Origin: Calliphora vicina
Taxonomy: Eukaryota > Arthropoda > Insecta > Diptera > Calliphoridae
Direction: 5' to 3'
Assembly: GCF_958450345.1 (NCBI RefSeq)
Contig: NC_088780.1
Location: 124,001-188,000 of the forward strand
DNA: 64,000 nucleotides
Shown here: in pieces, positions 1-13,472 of the stretch
Layout of the letters: each line of letters starts with the position of its first letter
How positions within the stretch are numbered: the first letter of the stretch is position 1
Program-made: the position numbers and the translations under genes
Notes under the pieces: generated by a model
Database searches by the model: none
What the model saw: the letters and a program-made list of their open reading frames with translations, nothing else
What the model was told of the DNA's origin: nothing

Positions 1-2756
<2,756 letters not shown>

Positions 2757-2762
2757 ATTTTA

Positions 2763-3863
2763 TCTATATACATTAGAGTGCTCCAAAAAAATAAAATTGA
2801 GAATTTTGACCGTCCCCCCCAGTAAGTACAGTAAGGAAATTCTGGTCATTCCCCAAAAAATTAGTTTTTCTCGAAAATCGCAAAATTTATATCGCAGGTA
2901 CAGAAAAACTATAGGAGGTATTGACATACTTTTTTCACATTTTTATTCCCTATTATGTTGTCAATAAATCCCCATGTGATGATCAAAAAATTCTGAAATT
3001 TGTTTAACAAAATTTTTAAAAATTTGAAATTGGAGTTTTGAAACTGCCGTTAAAAAAATATAATTTGTTTGGTCATACTTGCGAATAGGTTAACGGTATC
3101 CTACGAGGACAAAAACTCATATACAAGTAAATATGGATACCTATATGTTAAGTAAAAATAAGCTTTCATTTTAATATTTCTCAAAATATGTTAATTTTGT
3201 TCATAAATTTCTTGTTCTAGTGGCCTGAGACACGTTAATGGCCTGGCGATTTTTAAATAACTTTAACATTTTTTCACCAATTTTTGTATTTTATATCTTA
3301 TTATAACGACAATTAGGTACACATTTAAGTCATTATTGAATGGCAAAATTTTACAAAAACTGAAAAAATTGCATATTTTCCCCTTGTAAATGCACCTCAA
3401 AACTTCAGCGTCGTTGCGCCACCAGTTAACGTTATCCTATCATCCTAATATTTTACACAACGTGTTTCTACAATACATAGAACAATTCTAGAGGGGGAGG
3501 ACGGCCTGTACCTAGAAAGTTTTTTTCGTCCATACAATCTTGGAGCACTCTAATATACATATATAAAAATGAAATGGTCCATGTATGTAATGGCATCACG
3601 TGAGAACGGCTGTAGCGATTTGGCTGATTTCTTTTTTATTCGATACGAAATTTTCAGGAGGTGGTTTGTAAAGAAAAAAAATTCCGGGTAAAACTTGGAA
3701 AAAATTTAGTCCAGTCAACTGCAATAAAAAAGCTCCCTAAAGTATGCAGTACATATTTAGATATTTTATTTGCTAATAATTAAGAACAGGCAGTTGTATG
3801 TGGGAGAAACTTGAAGAACTAACATTAGTAAATGCTATCAGGCGAAGCCGGGCGGTCATCTAG
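2763..3863 (+). mobile_element. Small non-autonomous Helitron (interrupted by a MITE)
   Basis: The outer sequence begins TCTATATACAT after an A and ends with the GC-rich stretch GGCGAAGCCGGGCGGTCAT followed by CTAG and a T. That is the A|TC...CTAG|T signature of Helitrons. The block around 3570-3640 (TATAAAAATGAAATGG, then GAGAACGGCTGTAGCGAT) resembles common insect Helitron 5' ends. No coding sequence is present. A MITE sits 13 bp inside the 5' end; without it the element is about 325 bp. Confidence 0.8.
2776..3550. mobile_element. Tc1/mariner-type MITE (GAGTGCTCCA TIR), full copy
   Basis: Termini are GAGTGCTCCA at 2776 and TGGAGCACTC ending at 3550, flanked on both sides by TA (2774-2775, 3551-3552), as expected for Tc1/mariner mobilisation. 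There is no coding capacity. Related sequence recurs at 8893-9062 (one end only), 50274-50690 (inverted) and 53574-56285 (direct, split by a Helitron), so this is a multi-copy family. Confidence 0.87.
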
Positions 3864-4344
3864 TTTAGTATAAAAATACGATTGTTAAAGTTTTAGCTCA
3901 ATCGGACTTTGCCTTCCCGTCGAAGTTTTAAAATGACTACTACTTTTTCTCATTTTGACCTCACTTATTTTCTCAACTATCCTGGCATCTCTGGAACTTT
4001 ACGCCATTTTGCAAAATCTGGCATTTACTTGTTAATTTTTCATTACTAATCATGTATTACAGCCGCAAGTAAAAATCTTGGAATCCCAATTTTGGTTTTG
4101 ACTTGTCGCTTGTAAAGGTACTTATAGAGAAATATTAATTTAATTAAAGTTTGTTGTTGCAATATTAGTAAGCAAAGGAGATGATGAACAACTACTGGGA
4201 ATCTCCGCTTTAGAGAATAGCACAGGTAGCAGTCAGGCAGAAGTTGTTAGCGATAGCCTTTTTGAAAACTTCAGGACTCTTTCGGCACAGGATGGCAAAG
4301 TCCGATTGAGCTAAAACATTTACAATCGTATTTTTACACTAAAA
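3864..4344. mobile_element. MITE-like element with ~48-bp inverted repeats
   Basis: The left end (TTTAGTATAAAAATACGATT, continuing through GAGCTCAATCGGACTTTGCC-like sequence) is mirrored at 4290-4344. The two arms match over about 48 bp with few differences. It sits immediately after the Helitron CTAG end. No reading frame or clear target duplication was seen. Confidence 0.7.
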
Positions 4345-6100
4345 GGAACAATTCTAGAAGCACTTAAACATTTTAAGAAAAAAATTTTGTCCTTTCACAA
4401 AAACCATTAGGGTGCCCAATCCGTGGTAAATTACTATGCACAGTAAATCTATGGTAAAAAATAATATCAACCTCAGGGGAAATCTACTACTAATAGCCAA
4501 TTTGAGAGAAATTTACAATCAGCCCTATTATGAAGAAAAAATTAGGGGTAGTCCTATTCAAATTCAATGTTAAAAATGGGATTTTTTATTCATAATTGGG
4601 CTGTATAAATATCCAATTTTGGGGAAATTGTTATAAATGGGTAATTTAAGGGAAATTTACTATAAATTAATAATTTGAGGGAAATTTTCAAAATAAAAGT
4701 AACAAATTTGAGGGATAGCGTAGCAAATATAACCGAAATTTCCTATAAATATAAAATTTAAGAGACATTTTCTATAAATGTCAAAATAGCTAATTTAACT
4801 GACATTTACCACAAATATCCAATTTAGGGATATTGTATTCATATCCCAATAGTAAAAATAGTATGGTTATAGCTAAAAGGGACCTAACATTATTTTTTAT
4901 TAGAGACTGATTTATTGCATTAATAAACTTATCAGAATTAAAGTCCACATCTACATTCCAGAGGTTAAATAAGAATCTACTTATGCTACCTTTTGTTTTG
5001 TATGAGTTTTATATGAAATTATACTAAGGGTGGGTATATAATATTATTTTAATCTGTGCTCATTTCATTAGCTACAATGGTGTTTATTTGTGTGGGTGTT
5101 TTTAGTGCGAATACATTTTGGTGACATTTGATATTTTCATACTTACGTGAAATTCGATTGATATAAATAACACGAAGAATTGAAATATTCATCATTGATT
5201 TTCAATATAATCTCTTCATCTTTTATTAAATCCATTGTAATCATTTACTTACATAATTTCGTGACAACTTAAATCTAAATTTTTTACTTTACATTCAAAT
5301 TATACTTAAACTTTTAATGCTGTATAAAATAATATATAAAGAGGATTGCTAAAACAATATACCACATACACATATACATACATACAAGGGTATCCGAATA
5401 ACTCGAATAAGAGATTATTACTTGTTGGCATAATTCGATAAAATGAATCAAATAATTGACATTTTTTAAATAAAGTAAAATATTAAATTTTTTTTCTTCA
5501 TCTATTTCGACATAATAATCATCAATGTTATCCTCTGTATAGATTTTGTCAACATCGGATTCACTTGACTTTCAATATTACTTTCTTCTAAAGTACAATT
5601 TTGAATAGTTTTTAATATACATATTTATTTTAACATAAACAGGCAATAATAATGCACAATTCTGTCAATATTTAATATTTATACATATATTCGTAGAAGT
5701 AGATATCGGACCATTTAACTACAGTGACTGAAAGAAATCTTTCTTTCGGATTTCAGAAATAAAATAATATTTTTTAGTGTATGATATTATTACTTATTTA
5801 AAATTAGAATTGTGATCAATTTCAAGAAAAAAATATAAATTAATGATCATAATTCGAATGGATATCCTAATACATTCATCCATCCTGTAACGATTCTAAT
5901 ATTCAGTGTTTTATCTATCTGAATCAGTTTCCCAGATTTCACTTTAGGGTAGCTAATAATCAATTAAATGAATTGACAATGTATAGTAAAAAAAACTACA
6001 CTACACTCCATGCCGACAAAAAATAATGCTGGCTGACAGACCAATAATAAAATAATATTTCATGTTTAAATCATTATAATATAATTGCTTATGCTTACAC
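4345..6100. other. AT-rich non-coding stretch with degenerate short repeats
   Basis: From about 4440 to 4830 a loose motif (AATTTGAGGGAAATTTAC and variants) recurs several times at irregular spacing of roughly 35-50 bp, which looks like a decayed minisatellite. From 4830 to 6100 I see only AT-rich sequence with no convincing gene or transposon end. Confidence 0.5.
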
Positions 6101-6864
6101 GGTACCGTGAAATAACTCCCAAATGAAATAAATCCCCACGAAAAGATGAAATAACACCCAACTCCCAATGAAATTTTTGTTGGGTTTTATTTCATTTTAT
6201 TTTGGGAACGAGGAGTTATTTCATTGTATTGGGTGTTATTTCATTGTATTGGGAGTTATTTCATTTTTGTTGGGTTCTACTTTGCAAAAGCAGAACCCAT
6301 AAATATCAAAAACTGGCTTCACTCAGAAAAGTTATTTGATTCTTTTTAAATCGTCGGCCTTTGTCAGGTTGCAACGATTTCTTAATCTGGTGCGAAATTA
6401 AAATCGGCTTTCTGAAATATTATAAAACCTTTCTGCAATGAAAGAAATCTTTTCTGAGCGAAGTCAGATTTTGATACACCCCGGAGGAGAAAATCTTAGC
6501 TCCCGGCCAAAGGCCGGCAATGCAAAAAACTTTTCAGAGCGAAGCCAGTTTTTGATACACCCCAGTGGAGAAAACCTTAGCGGTACGCCATAAGCCCGCA
6601 ATGCAAAAAATGTTTGGTAAGCGAAGAATAATTTCTCTTTTGTAGTTCCTTTTTGTAGATTACATAAATAAATTGCTTCGGATTGGGAATTATTTCATTT
6701 CTATTGGGATTTATTTTTAAAATTATGAAACCGCCGATTATTGGGAGTTATTTAATTTTTACCCTTTGGTAGTTATTTAATTTTTTAAGTTTGGTAATTA
6801 TTTCATTTTTGATGGGAATTATTTCATTGGGAGTTATTTCATTTGGGAGCTATTTCACGGTACC
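6101..6864. mobile_element. GGTACC foldback-like element, copy 1
   Basis: Starts GGTACCGTGAAATAACTCCC and ends with the complement, GGGAGCTATTTCACGGTACC. The arms are built from many short modules of the type ATGAAATAACTCCCAA. The centre holds GC-richer modules in opposing orientations containing AGCGAAGCCAGTTTTTGATA and CGGCCAAAGGCCGGCAATGC. No coding sequence. The 8 bp on each side (GCTTACAC / GGAGACTC) do not match, so this copy has no visible target duplication. Copies 2 and 3 do. Confidence 0.82.
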
Positions 6865-6896
6865 GGAGACTCAAGACCCCAAATTGGGGTGTCTCG

Positions 6897-7727
6897 GGTA
6901 TATAACAAATTAAAAATGATGCCAAATTATTGTTTCCGATCTGATTTGAAATATTTGTATATATGTGGAATCTACTAGAAGAGAGCTACAAAAAATATAG
7001 CTATAACTATATTTTATCTTTTATAGTTTACGAGATATTCACTTTTAAAAATTAGAAAATTTGTTTATTCCCATATTTTTGCAAAAAATCTTCTATCAAT
7101 TTTTTAATTCTTAGACATTTTATACATTTTTGAAAAGAATACACAATTTCATACTTTAATATATAATATGTATAACTTATATTTTCCACTAGTCTCATTA
7201 ATGGCTTTAAATTAGATGAAACGCAATAAATAGCTTCATATTGTAGTGTTCTCCGATGTTTGGTAATGCAGTAGTCGGCAAGGCAGTGAAATTTTTCGCT
7301 TATATAGAAATTTTTGATCAAAATGCAAAAGTGAAAAATAAATTTGTGAATTGTTATTAATTCCCAAAAAGCCACTTTTAAAAATCCCAAAAATGGTATT
7401 TTTTAGATTTTTGGCTTTGTTGACGGTACCGAGATCCGGGCTATAAATTCCCTTTGCGAAATATTTAAGAACATTTTGGGGCATATAAAAGAGGTTTTCA
7501 TTTTTTGAAAGCAGCTATGCGATTATAGAAAATTTGTCATAAATTTGAAATTTACATAAAAAATAGGTCTACTTCGGAAGGATCTTGACCACTCTCGGTT
7601 AACTATAAAAGATAAAATATAGTTATAGTAATGTTTTTTGTAACTCTCTTCTAGTAGATTCTACATATATACAAATATTTCAAATCAAATTGGAAACAAT
7701 AATTTGGCATCATTTTTAATTTCACAC
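6897..7727. mobile_element. Inverted-repeat element with ~125-bp arms
   Basis: The left arm (about 6900-7030, containing AAATTAAAAATGATGCCAAA and TCTACTAGAAGAGAG) is repeated inverted at about 7600-7727 with scattered differences. The interior is AT-rich. The short minus-strand frames there have no recognisable motif. A diverged relative of the 7360-7590 interior may lie at 10180-10420. Confidence 0.65.
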
Positions 7728-8329
7728 AGAAAACTGATGGGTTGAAAATCGGTTGTAATTAATAAAATTTAGTTAAGTTAATCAAGATTTTATTGTAATC
7801 ATTAAATAACTATATATCTAATCGATTTTTTGTGTTTGAAACTGTAAAATCGTTTTTGTAATTGAATTACGGTTGCAATAACTGTAAAACGTCGGTTTGT
7901 GTCTTTACTAAATTCGGCTCCGACATAAAATAATGAAATTATTGGTTTTATTGACATTTATGAAAAAATAAAATAAATTGAGAAACAGAAATAATTTATT
8001 TGTGTACTTACATCAATTTCGAATGGAGGATTTAACTCACATCATACATAAAACAATTATAATTTATATGTATATATACAGATGTATCTTTGTTTAACTG
8101 TGTGCAAATTAAATAAACTATATTAAAAACAAAATCTAATTATTTTGCAATTAATTCACAATAGTCATTTATATGTACTTTCCCTTTAACCGAATTGTAT
8201 TTGAAAACGGTTACGAGTACCATATATAATCAGTTATTCCAATCGAATTATGAGATAGTACTTGCACCGACAAAATTCGATTGGCGACAAATTCGGTTGC
8301 AACAACGAATCTGTTTTCCTTATAGATAG
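7728..8329. other. AT-rich non-coding stretch
   Basis: No gene or clear mobile-element terminus seen. ACACAGAAAA at about 7727 resembles the terminus of the MITE at 12690-13309, but a matching right end was not convincing. Confidence 0.5.
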
Positions 8330-8550
8330 CGGAGTCGATTAAGCCATGTCCGTCTGTCTGTCTGTCTGTCGGTCTGTCTGTCTGTCTGTTGAAATCAATT
8401 TTCTGAAGGCCCCAGATATCTCCGGGATCCAAATCTTCAACAATTCTGTCAGACATACTTTCGAGAATTTTGCTATTTAAAATCAGCAAAATCCGTCCAT
8501 AAGTAACGGAGATATGAGCAAAAATCCGAGACAACCTCTGAAAATTTCAT
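8330..8550 (+). mobile_element. mini-me/DINE-like fragment with (GTCT)n
   Basis: GGAGTCGATTAAGCCATGTC is followed by a run of GTCTGTCTGTC/GTCGGTC units and then GTTGAAATCAATTTTCTGAA. This layout recurs at 34400-34450 and 59460-59510. Dipteran mini-me (Helentron-related) elements are known to carry GTCY proto-microsatellites at this kind of position. The outer ends are not preserved. Confidence 0.6.
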
Positions 8551-8619
8551 CAAAAAACACAATGTATTGCATGCTTTGACAAAAAAGCAACAAAACGAAC
8601 GTATGGTTGGATGTGCAAG

Positions 8620-8790
8620 ATTTGCGTATTTTGTTTTTTTTTTTGTGTTTTGTTTCTTTTGGCGTTGTTGTTGTTTTTTATACAATTGAACGTATGTTTG
8701 GATGTGTGTTGGTTTCATTGCCTTGCGTATTTTGTTTTTGTTTTTTCTTTTGGTGTTCTGTTTCGTTTGGCGTTGTTGTTGTTTTTTGTG
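8620..8790. repeat. Two diverged ~95-bp tandem repeats
   Basis: TTGCGTATTTTGTTTTT, then GGCGTTGTTGTTGTTTTT, occurs twice in tandem (about 8626-8680 and 8725-8790), separated by a linker with CGTATGTTTGGATGTG-like sequence. Low-complexity G/T-rich DNA. The hydrophobic peptides predicted across it are artefacts. Confidence 0.6.
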
Positions 8791-8892
8791 TTCTTGATAA
8801 ATTTAGGATGCTGTAAGCTGAAAGTGGGCAATGTACATACATACATACATACCTATATACTAATTATAAAAAATAATAATGCATCCACAATA

Positions 8893-9924
8893 GAGTGCTC
8901 CAAGATTGTATGGACGAAAAAAACTTTCTAGGTACAGGCCGTCCCCCTCTAGAATTGTTCTATGTATTGTAGAAACACGTTGTGTAAAATATTAGGATGA
9001 TAGAATAACGTTAACTGGTGGCGCAACGACGCTGAAGTTTTGAGGTGCATTTACAAGGGGAAAAGAGTTAGTCACAGGGCAAATGAGGCGGGTCTTGGTT
9101 GCTATCGTCCTGTAAAACAAACACTCATTTCTAAAAAGAACCGTTCTGCTCGTCTACAATTTGCCAGGGATCATTTAAACTGGTCGATACAGAAATGGAA
9201 TACTGTCCTTTTTTCCGACGAATCCAAATACTATTTAAGAGGCAGTGATGGGAGAACATTTGTAAGACTATCAAAGGGAAAAAAGATTAGATCCAAAGTA
9301 CACAAATAAGACTGTAAAGTTAGGCGGTGGCAATATTATGGTATGGAGATGTTTTTCAGGGCAAGATATGGGCCCAATTCAAATTATAGAAGATACCATG
9401 ACAGGTATAGGATACAGAACCATATTAAACGATGTTATGTATCCATACGCTGAGGAAAATATGCCCCTAGTTTGGAGATTCCAACACGACAACGACCCGA
9501 AACACACCTCTAGGGTTGTAACCGAGTGGTCACAATCCAACGAGGTACGTGTTTTGAAGTGGACTGCCCAATCGCCAGATCTTTATCCCATAGAAAATCT
9601 ATGGGAAATTGTAGATCGTAAAATAAGGACCCAAAATCACACCAGGAAGGAAGATTTATCGAAGGCGGTTATAAGGGAATGGCAAAATATTTCCAAGGAG
9701 ACCATTGGCTCCTTAATTGGTTCAATGCATCGTCGATGTGTAGCAGTTATAAAAAATAAGGGATACCCAACAAAATATTGAGTTATTGCAAAGTTTAGAC
9801 CATATTTGTTAAAATAAAAAAGAAAGAAATCTTTAATTTTGTTTTCCCATTTTTCGAATTTAATTAATTATGTTTTTGTTAAATTAAGTTAATAAAAGTA
9901 TACAAATTTATTTGTCAACCACTG
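8893..9924 (+). mobile_element. Chimeric Tc1 element: MITE end joined to a truncated Tc1
   Basis: Positions 8893-9062 are nearly identical to the reverse complement of the right end of the MITE at 2776-3550, including the TA-flanked GAGTGCTCCA terminus. At about 9063 the sequence switches without a gap to the middle of a Tc1 transposase. The right terminus, reading inward, is CAGTGGTTGACAAATAAATT next to TA at 9925. The two ends therefore carry different TIRs, so the unit is a deletion or insertion chimera and not a functional element. Confidence 0.8.
9060..9781 (+). pseudogene. Tc1-like DD34E transposase, N-terminus lost, one frameshift
   Basis: Encodes the catalytic part of a Tc1 transposase: FSDES (first D), GGGNIMVWRCFS, FQHDNDPKHTS (second D) and SPDLYPIENLWE (E). 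Counting from the aspartate in HDND to the glutamate gives 34 intervening residues, i.e. DD34E. The N-terminal helix-turn-helix DNA-binding region (about 110 residues in the family) is absent. The reading frame changes between the block ending near 9309 and the one continuing to the TGA at 9779-9781, around 9290-9310, which implies a single-base indel. Not functional. Confidence 0.92.
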
Positions 9925-10800
9925 TATATCAATTGATAGGGAATTTTGCCTATTATTTAAAAATATATATAACTTTTTATAATTAAAAAATGCATGGAAT
10001 ACTTTTTTGAAAAATATAACGAAAATTGCTTTTTATTGAGTTTTTGCAATGATAGAAATTTTTCAATTCAAATTAAATTTTTATTTATGAATATTTTTTA
10101 ATAAAATTTTACAGTTATATAGATTTTGCCATTAAAAATAGAAAACTAAAAACAAATTTTGAAATTTATAGTCAGGAATCCCGCGATTCCCAAAAAAGTG
10201 TTGAATAATCCCAAAAATGGGCTTTTTTTTGCTATAATATCGATACCAAGGGTTATTGAAACTCTTAACAAAACAATTAAAAACATATTTGGCCATCTAA
10301 AATGGGATACTATATTTTGATATCGAGTATGTGATTTTAGAATTTTTGCCCTAAAGTTGAATTTTAGATTAAAAAAAATGGGTGTTTTTGGATGGACCTG
10401 GTCCCCTCGGTATCAACAATTTGCAAATTTGTTTTCATTTAAAATATTTAAGGTGAAGTTAGCTTTTCAAAAAATATAAATTCCTAATACACCTTTTAGA
10501 AATTTTTTAGATAACTTGAAAAAATAAAGTTCTTTTTTTCCCTAGGTGTCTTGCTTTGGGGAACCCAGGCCGCAAATTCTTTAAAAATGGTTTTGTCTGG
10601 AAAATATTTTGTCCATCGGCAACCAAAAATTCTATATATGTATATAAATACTATATTTATATAAATATGAATTTTGATGTAAAATATTACAAAATATACA
10701 TACATAAATATATATTGTAACTATACAGTTTTTATACTTTGGTGAAGGGTATATAAGATTCGGCACAGCCGAATATAACAATCTTAGATACTTCGTTCAT
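9925..10800. other. AT-rich non-coding stretch with a mini-me-like end
   Basis: No gene. At 10736-10785 GAAGGGTATATAAGATTCGG followed by CACAGCCGAATATA resembles the terminal hairpin end of dipteran mini-me/DINE-type elements. The block at 10180-10420 loosely resembles 7360-7590. Confidence 0.5.
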
Positions 10801-11052
10801 TTAAAGGAGTAGCGTGTACTTACCACTGTTTTTATATTACTTTTTACTTTTTCATCTGCTGTGGCTATTAAAACTTTTCGAAGAGCACCTCAAGCCAAAA
10901 GTCTTAACTATAAATGTTTTTGATTCAAAATCTTCAGTTGGGTCTCTCACTGTTGATTTATAATTGTCCTCAACCATTCCTATAGAGGATTGCTTGTCAA
11001 GTTTCTTATCCTCAGTAATGATTTTTAAAGGTGGCGGTGCAACCGGCGTATG

Positions 11053-12310
11053 CTACCTATGTGGCCGCCATCCAGACCCACTTGTATAACGGCAGAGGAG
11101 AACCTTTTTGAACGCTTGTCTAAATACTTTATTGAAGATTGTGTAGAATATGGGATTCACCATAGAGCTAGCATATCCTAGCCATGTGACTACGTCAAAT
11201 ACCCAGTGGTCTATATTGTCTTCGCAATCTCCGCAGACGGTGGGCAAAAGATTTAGCACGAAAAATGGTGACCATAAGATTACGAATGTAAAAAATACCA
11301 CCCCCAATACCTTAGTGGCTTTTTGTTCTAGGCGTATTATACGGCCATGACGTGAGGAGTTTCTTGAAATGACACTTGAATTCCGAGAGTGATGAGATCT
11401 TACTGTTTGGTTACGTTGCAAAAGGCATGGGGAGGAGTGCGGCGACTTTGATTTTGTTTTCAGAGAACTGGATGTTGTCATGTCGGCGGCACTGTAATTC
11501 ATATTTTTATGACTTCTTAGGGTAGCCGATCTCCTTAAGGGAGTCGCTGACGTAGATGTTGTTAAGGGTCCAGTTTTAGTGGGTGTCAGCAACAAAGAGG
11601 TGCGAGCTCCTCCAAAACTAGAGCCTCTTCTGCGGTGTCTCCCCGAATCCCAGGTTACAATGGAGGCAGTTTTTGATATGCTTAATTTTCGCTTAGGTGT
11701 TTGAGGAGCAGTTAAATAACAACCGTCGTTAGTGGAGTGAACCGTCAACGAACTTGCCGAATGATTATTGTTAATTATGGACACAGTGTGTGGACTTAAA
11801 CTGGATGTCGTTGTAGTGTTAGTTAGGATTATACTGCTCTCATCTCCCGTCGATGTAGTGACAATGTCACTGGGCGATGTTGTTGTTAACTTGAAGGTAG
11901 TTGGTATAATTTTAACCTCTGCCGGCTTCACACAGTTCTCCAAAGGTCTGATGCCAAAATACGGACACGTGCATATAGGCGGCAACTGAAGAAATTCAGC
12001 ATAATTGTCATCTGATGAACGATTTTTATGTATTCCGCTGTCTCTGTTTTCCACCTCAGAATCGGAATGACATGTTTTATTTGGTGAACTCGTAGTCTTG
12101 GCAGACAGCAGCACATCAGAGGAGTTCTTTGTAAGCGATAATTTTGATTGTCGATATAATAAAGTATTTTTTGGTAAACTATAAAAACGATTTCTTCTTT
12201 GAGGCAACGGAGTAGTTGGAGTATTAGGTGGTGGTATATGAGCTGCCATCGATGCTCTTCTCCTTTTGGTAAAATTATATTTACAGTTTCCTGATATCGG
12301 TGATAAAGAC
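11053..12310 (-). CDS. 5-HT2B: 5-HT2-type serotonin receptor, last coding exon (end of ICL3, TM6, TM7, C-tail)
   Basis: Terminal exon of a class A biogenic-amine GPCR. After a Ser/Thr-rich segment of about 300 residues (third intracellular loop) come a basic EQKATKV segment, TM6 with WSPFF (aminergic CWxP-type motif), a short loop with CGDC, and TM7 with GYASSMVNPIFYTIF (NPxxY). A short tail VFRQAFKKVLLCRY ends at a TAG. The acceptor I choose is TTATTTATTTAAG at 12311; reading from 12310 gives 419 in-frame codons including the stop, with phase matching the donor of the 37605 exon. The product would act at the plasma membrane as a Gq-type serotonin receptor by family knowledge. Assignment to 5-HT2B rather than another 5-HT2-like receptor rests on recognition of TM6-TM7. 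Confidence 0.85.
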
Positions 12311-12454
12311 CTTAAATAAATAACAACTAATTAAATTTTATGTTTAATTTGTCTTTATTAATTTTATTTTCTAATTTAATATTTCGCTGATTTTGAGCAT
12401 CGCTGCAACAATAATTCGAAGAGTTTATTCAATTGTAAAAAAATAAATAAAACA

Positions 12455-12500
12455 ACTTAGAAAGTATGGTCGGTCAAACCCGACCATATAATAGCCTACA
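12455..12500. mobile_element. mini-me-like terminal fragment
   Basis: GAAAGTATGGTCGGTCAAAC followed by CCGACCATATAATA is the reverse complement of the end of the fuller element at 34279-35030. Only this terminal hairpin is recognisable here. Confidence 0.6.
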
Positions 12501-12689
12501 CTGAGTAAATGAGAAAACACATTTATTTTAAATTTCAATCATTTATTTTCGTAAAATTAGGAGACAAGACTTCCGTGTATATAAAACATGTGTATATGGT
12601 CCAGTTTCAAAAGGCTTCGTCCTTGCCCCGAAACAATTGTACATATGTAATAAATTTTATTGAAATAGTATCTTCAATATTTTTTTTTT

Positions 12690-13309
12690 TATACACAGAA
12701 AAAAGAAATTCATAATTGGAATGAATTTTGTAATAAATATTATTAATCGAACATGACTTTTTTTTTCCCAAACTGTTTCATTCAGTATAAGAATATGTTC
12801 ATAAATATTATAAAATTGTTCATGACGGAAATTTTAGCTATTTTTGCATTTATTTAATAATATTTTATAATAAATTTCATTATAATTGCATTATCTAATG
12901 AATTAATTCATAACTATTTGTATAATAGCCATATATTGGCCAATATTTTAAAATGAATCAACAATATCTGACACTTAAAAAATATCATTAAATATAATAA
13001 GATATCCATAAACATTAAGCATATCATCCCCTTAAACAAATTCAATCAATTTCGCGCATATTTTCTCATTTTGTAGCTGGAAATTATAAAAATAAATAAA
13101 ACATTTTCCAAGAAAATTTCAAACATTTTTCAACAACATAAAAATTTAAATGAAAATTGATATTATTTTTTTCAAGCCTTCTAGATTTAATTTGAAAACA
13201 TAAAATATGAAAAAAATCTTAATATTTAGGAAATTATTTATAAATGTTATGAATTGAAATCAATGAAATCAAATAATAATATTTATATTGAAACTATTTT
13301 CTGTGTATA
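12690..13309. mobile_element. MITE with TATACACAGAAAA termini
   Basis: The left end TATACACAGAAAA and right end TTTTCTGTGTATA are perfect complements about 615 bp apart. The TA pairs allow a TA duplication, as in Tc1/mariner MITEs. The interior is AT-rich with no coding sequence. Confidence 0.6.
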
Positions 13310-13472
13310 GAAATTTTATTTTCAATTCAAATTCATTACAATAAGTTAGCCTCAGCAAGTTGGCAAATTATATTAATACTTGAAATTTATATTTATATAT
13401 GTATATGTATTTATAAAAATGTATTTAAGAATTATAACAAAAAATAAATAAACTTTAACAATCAGAGATCAT

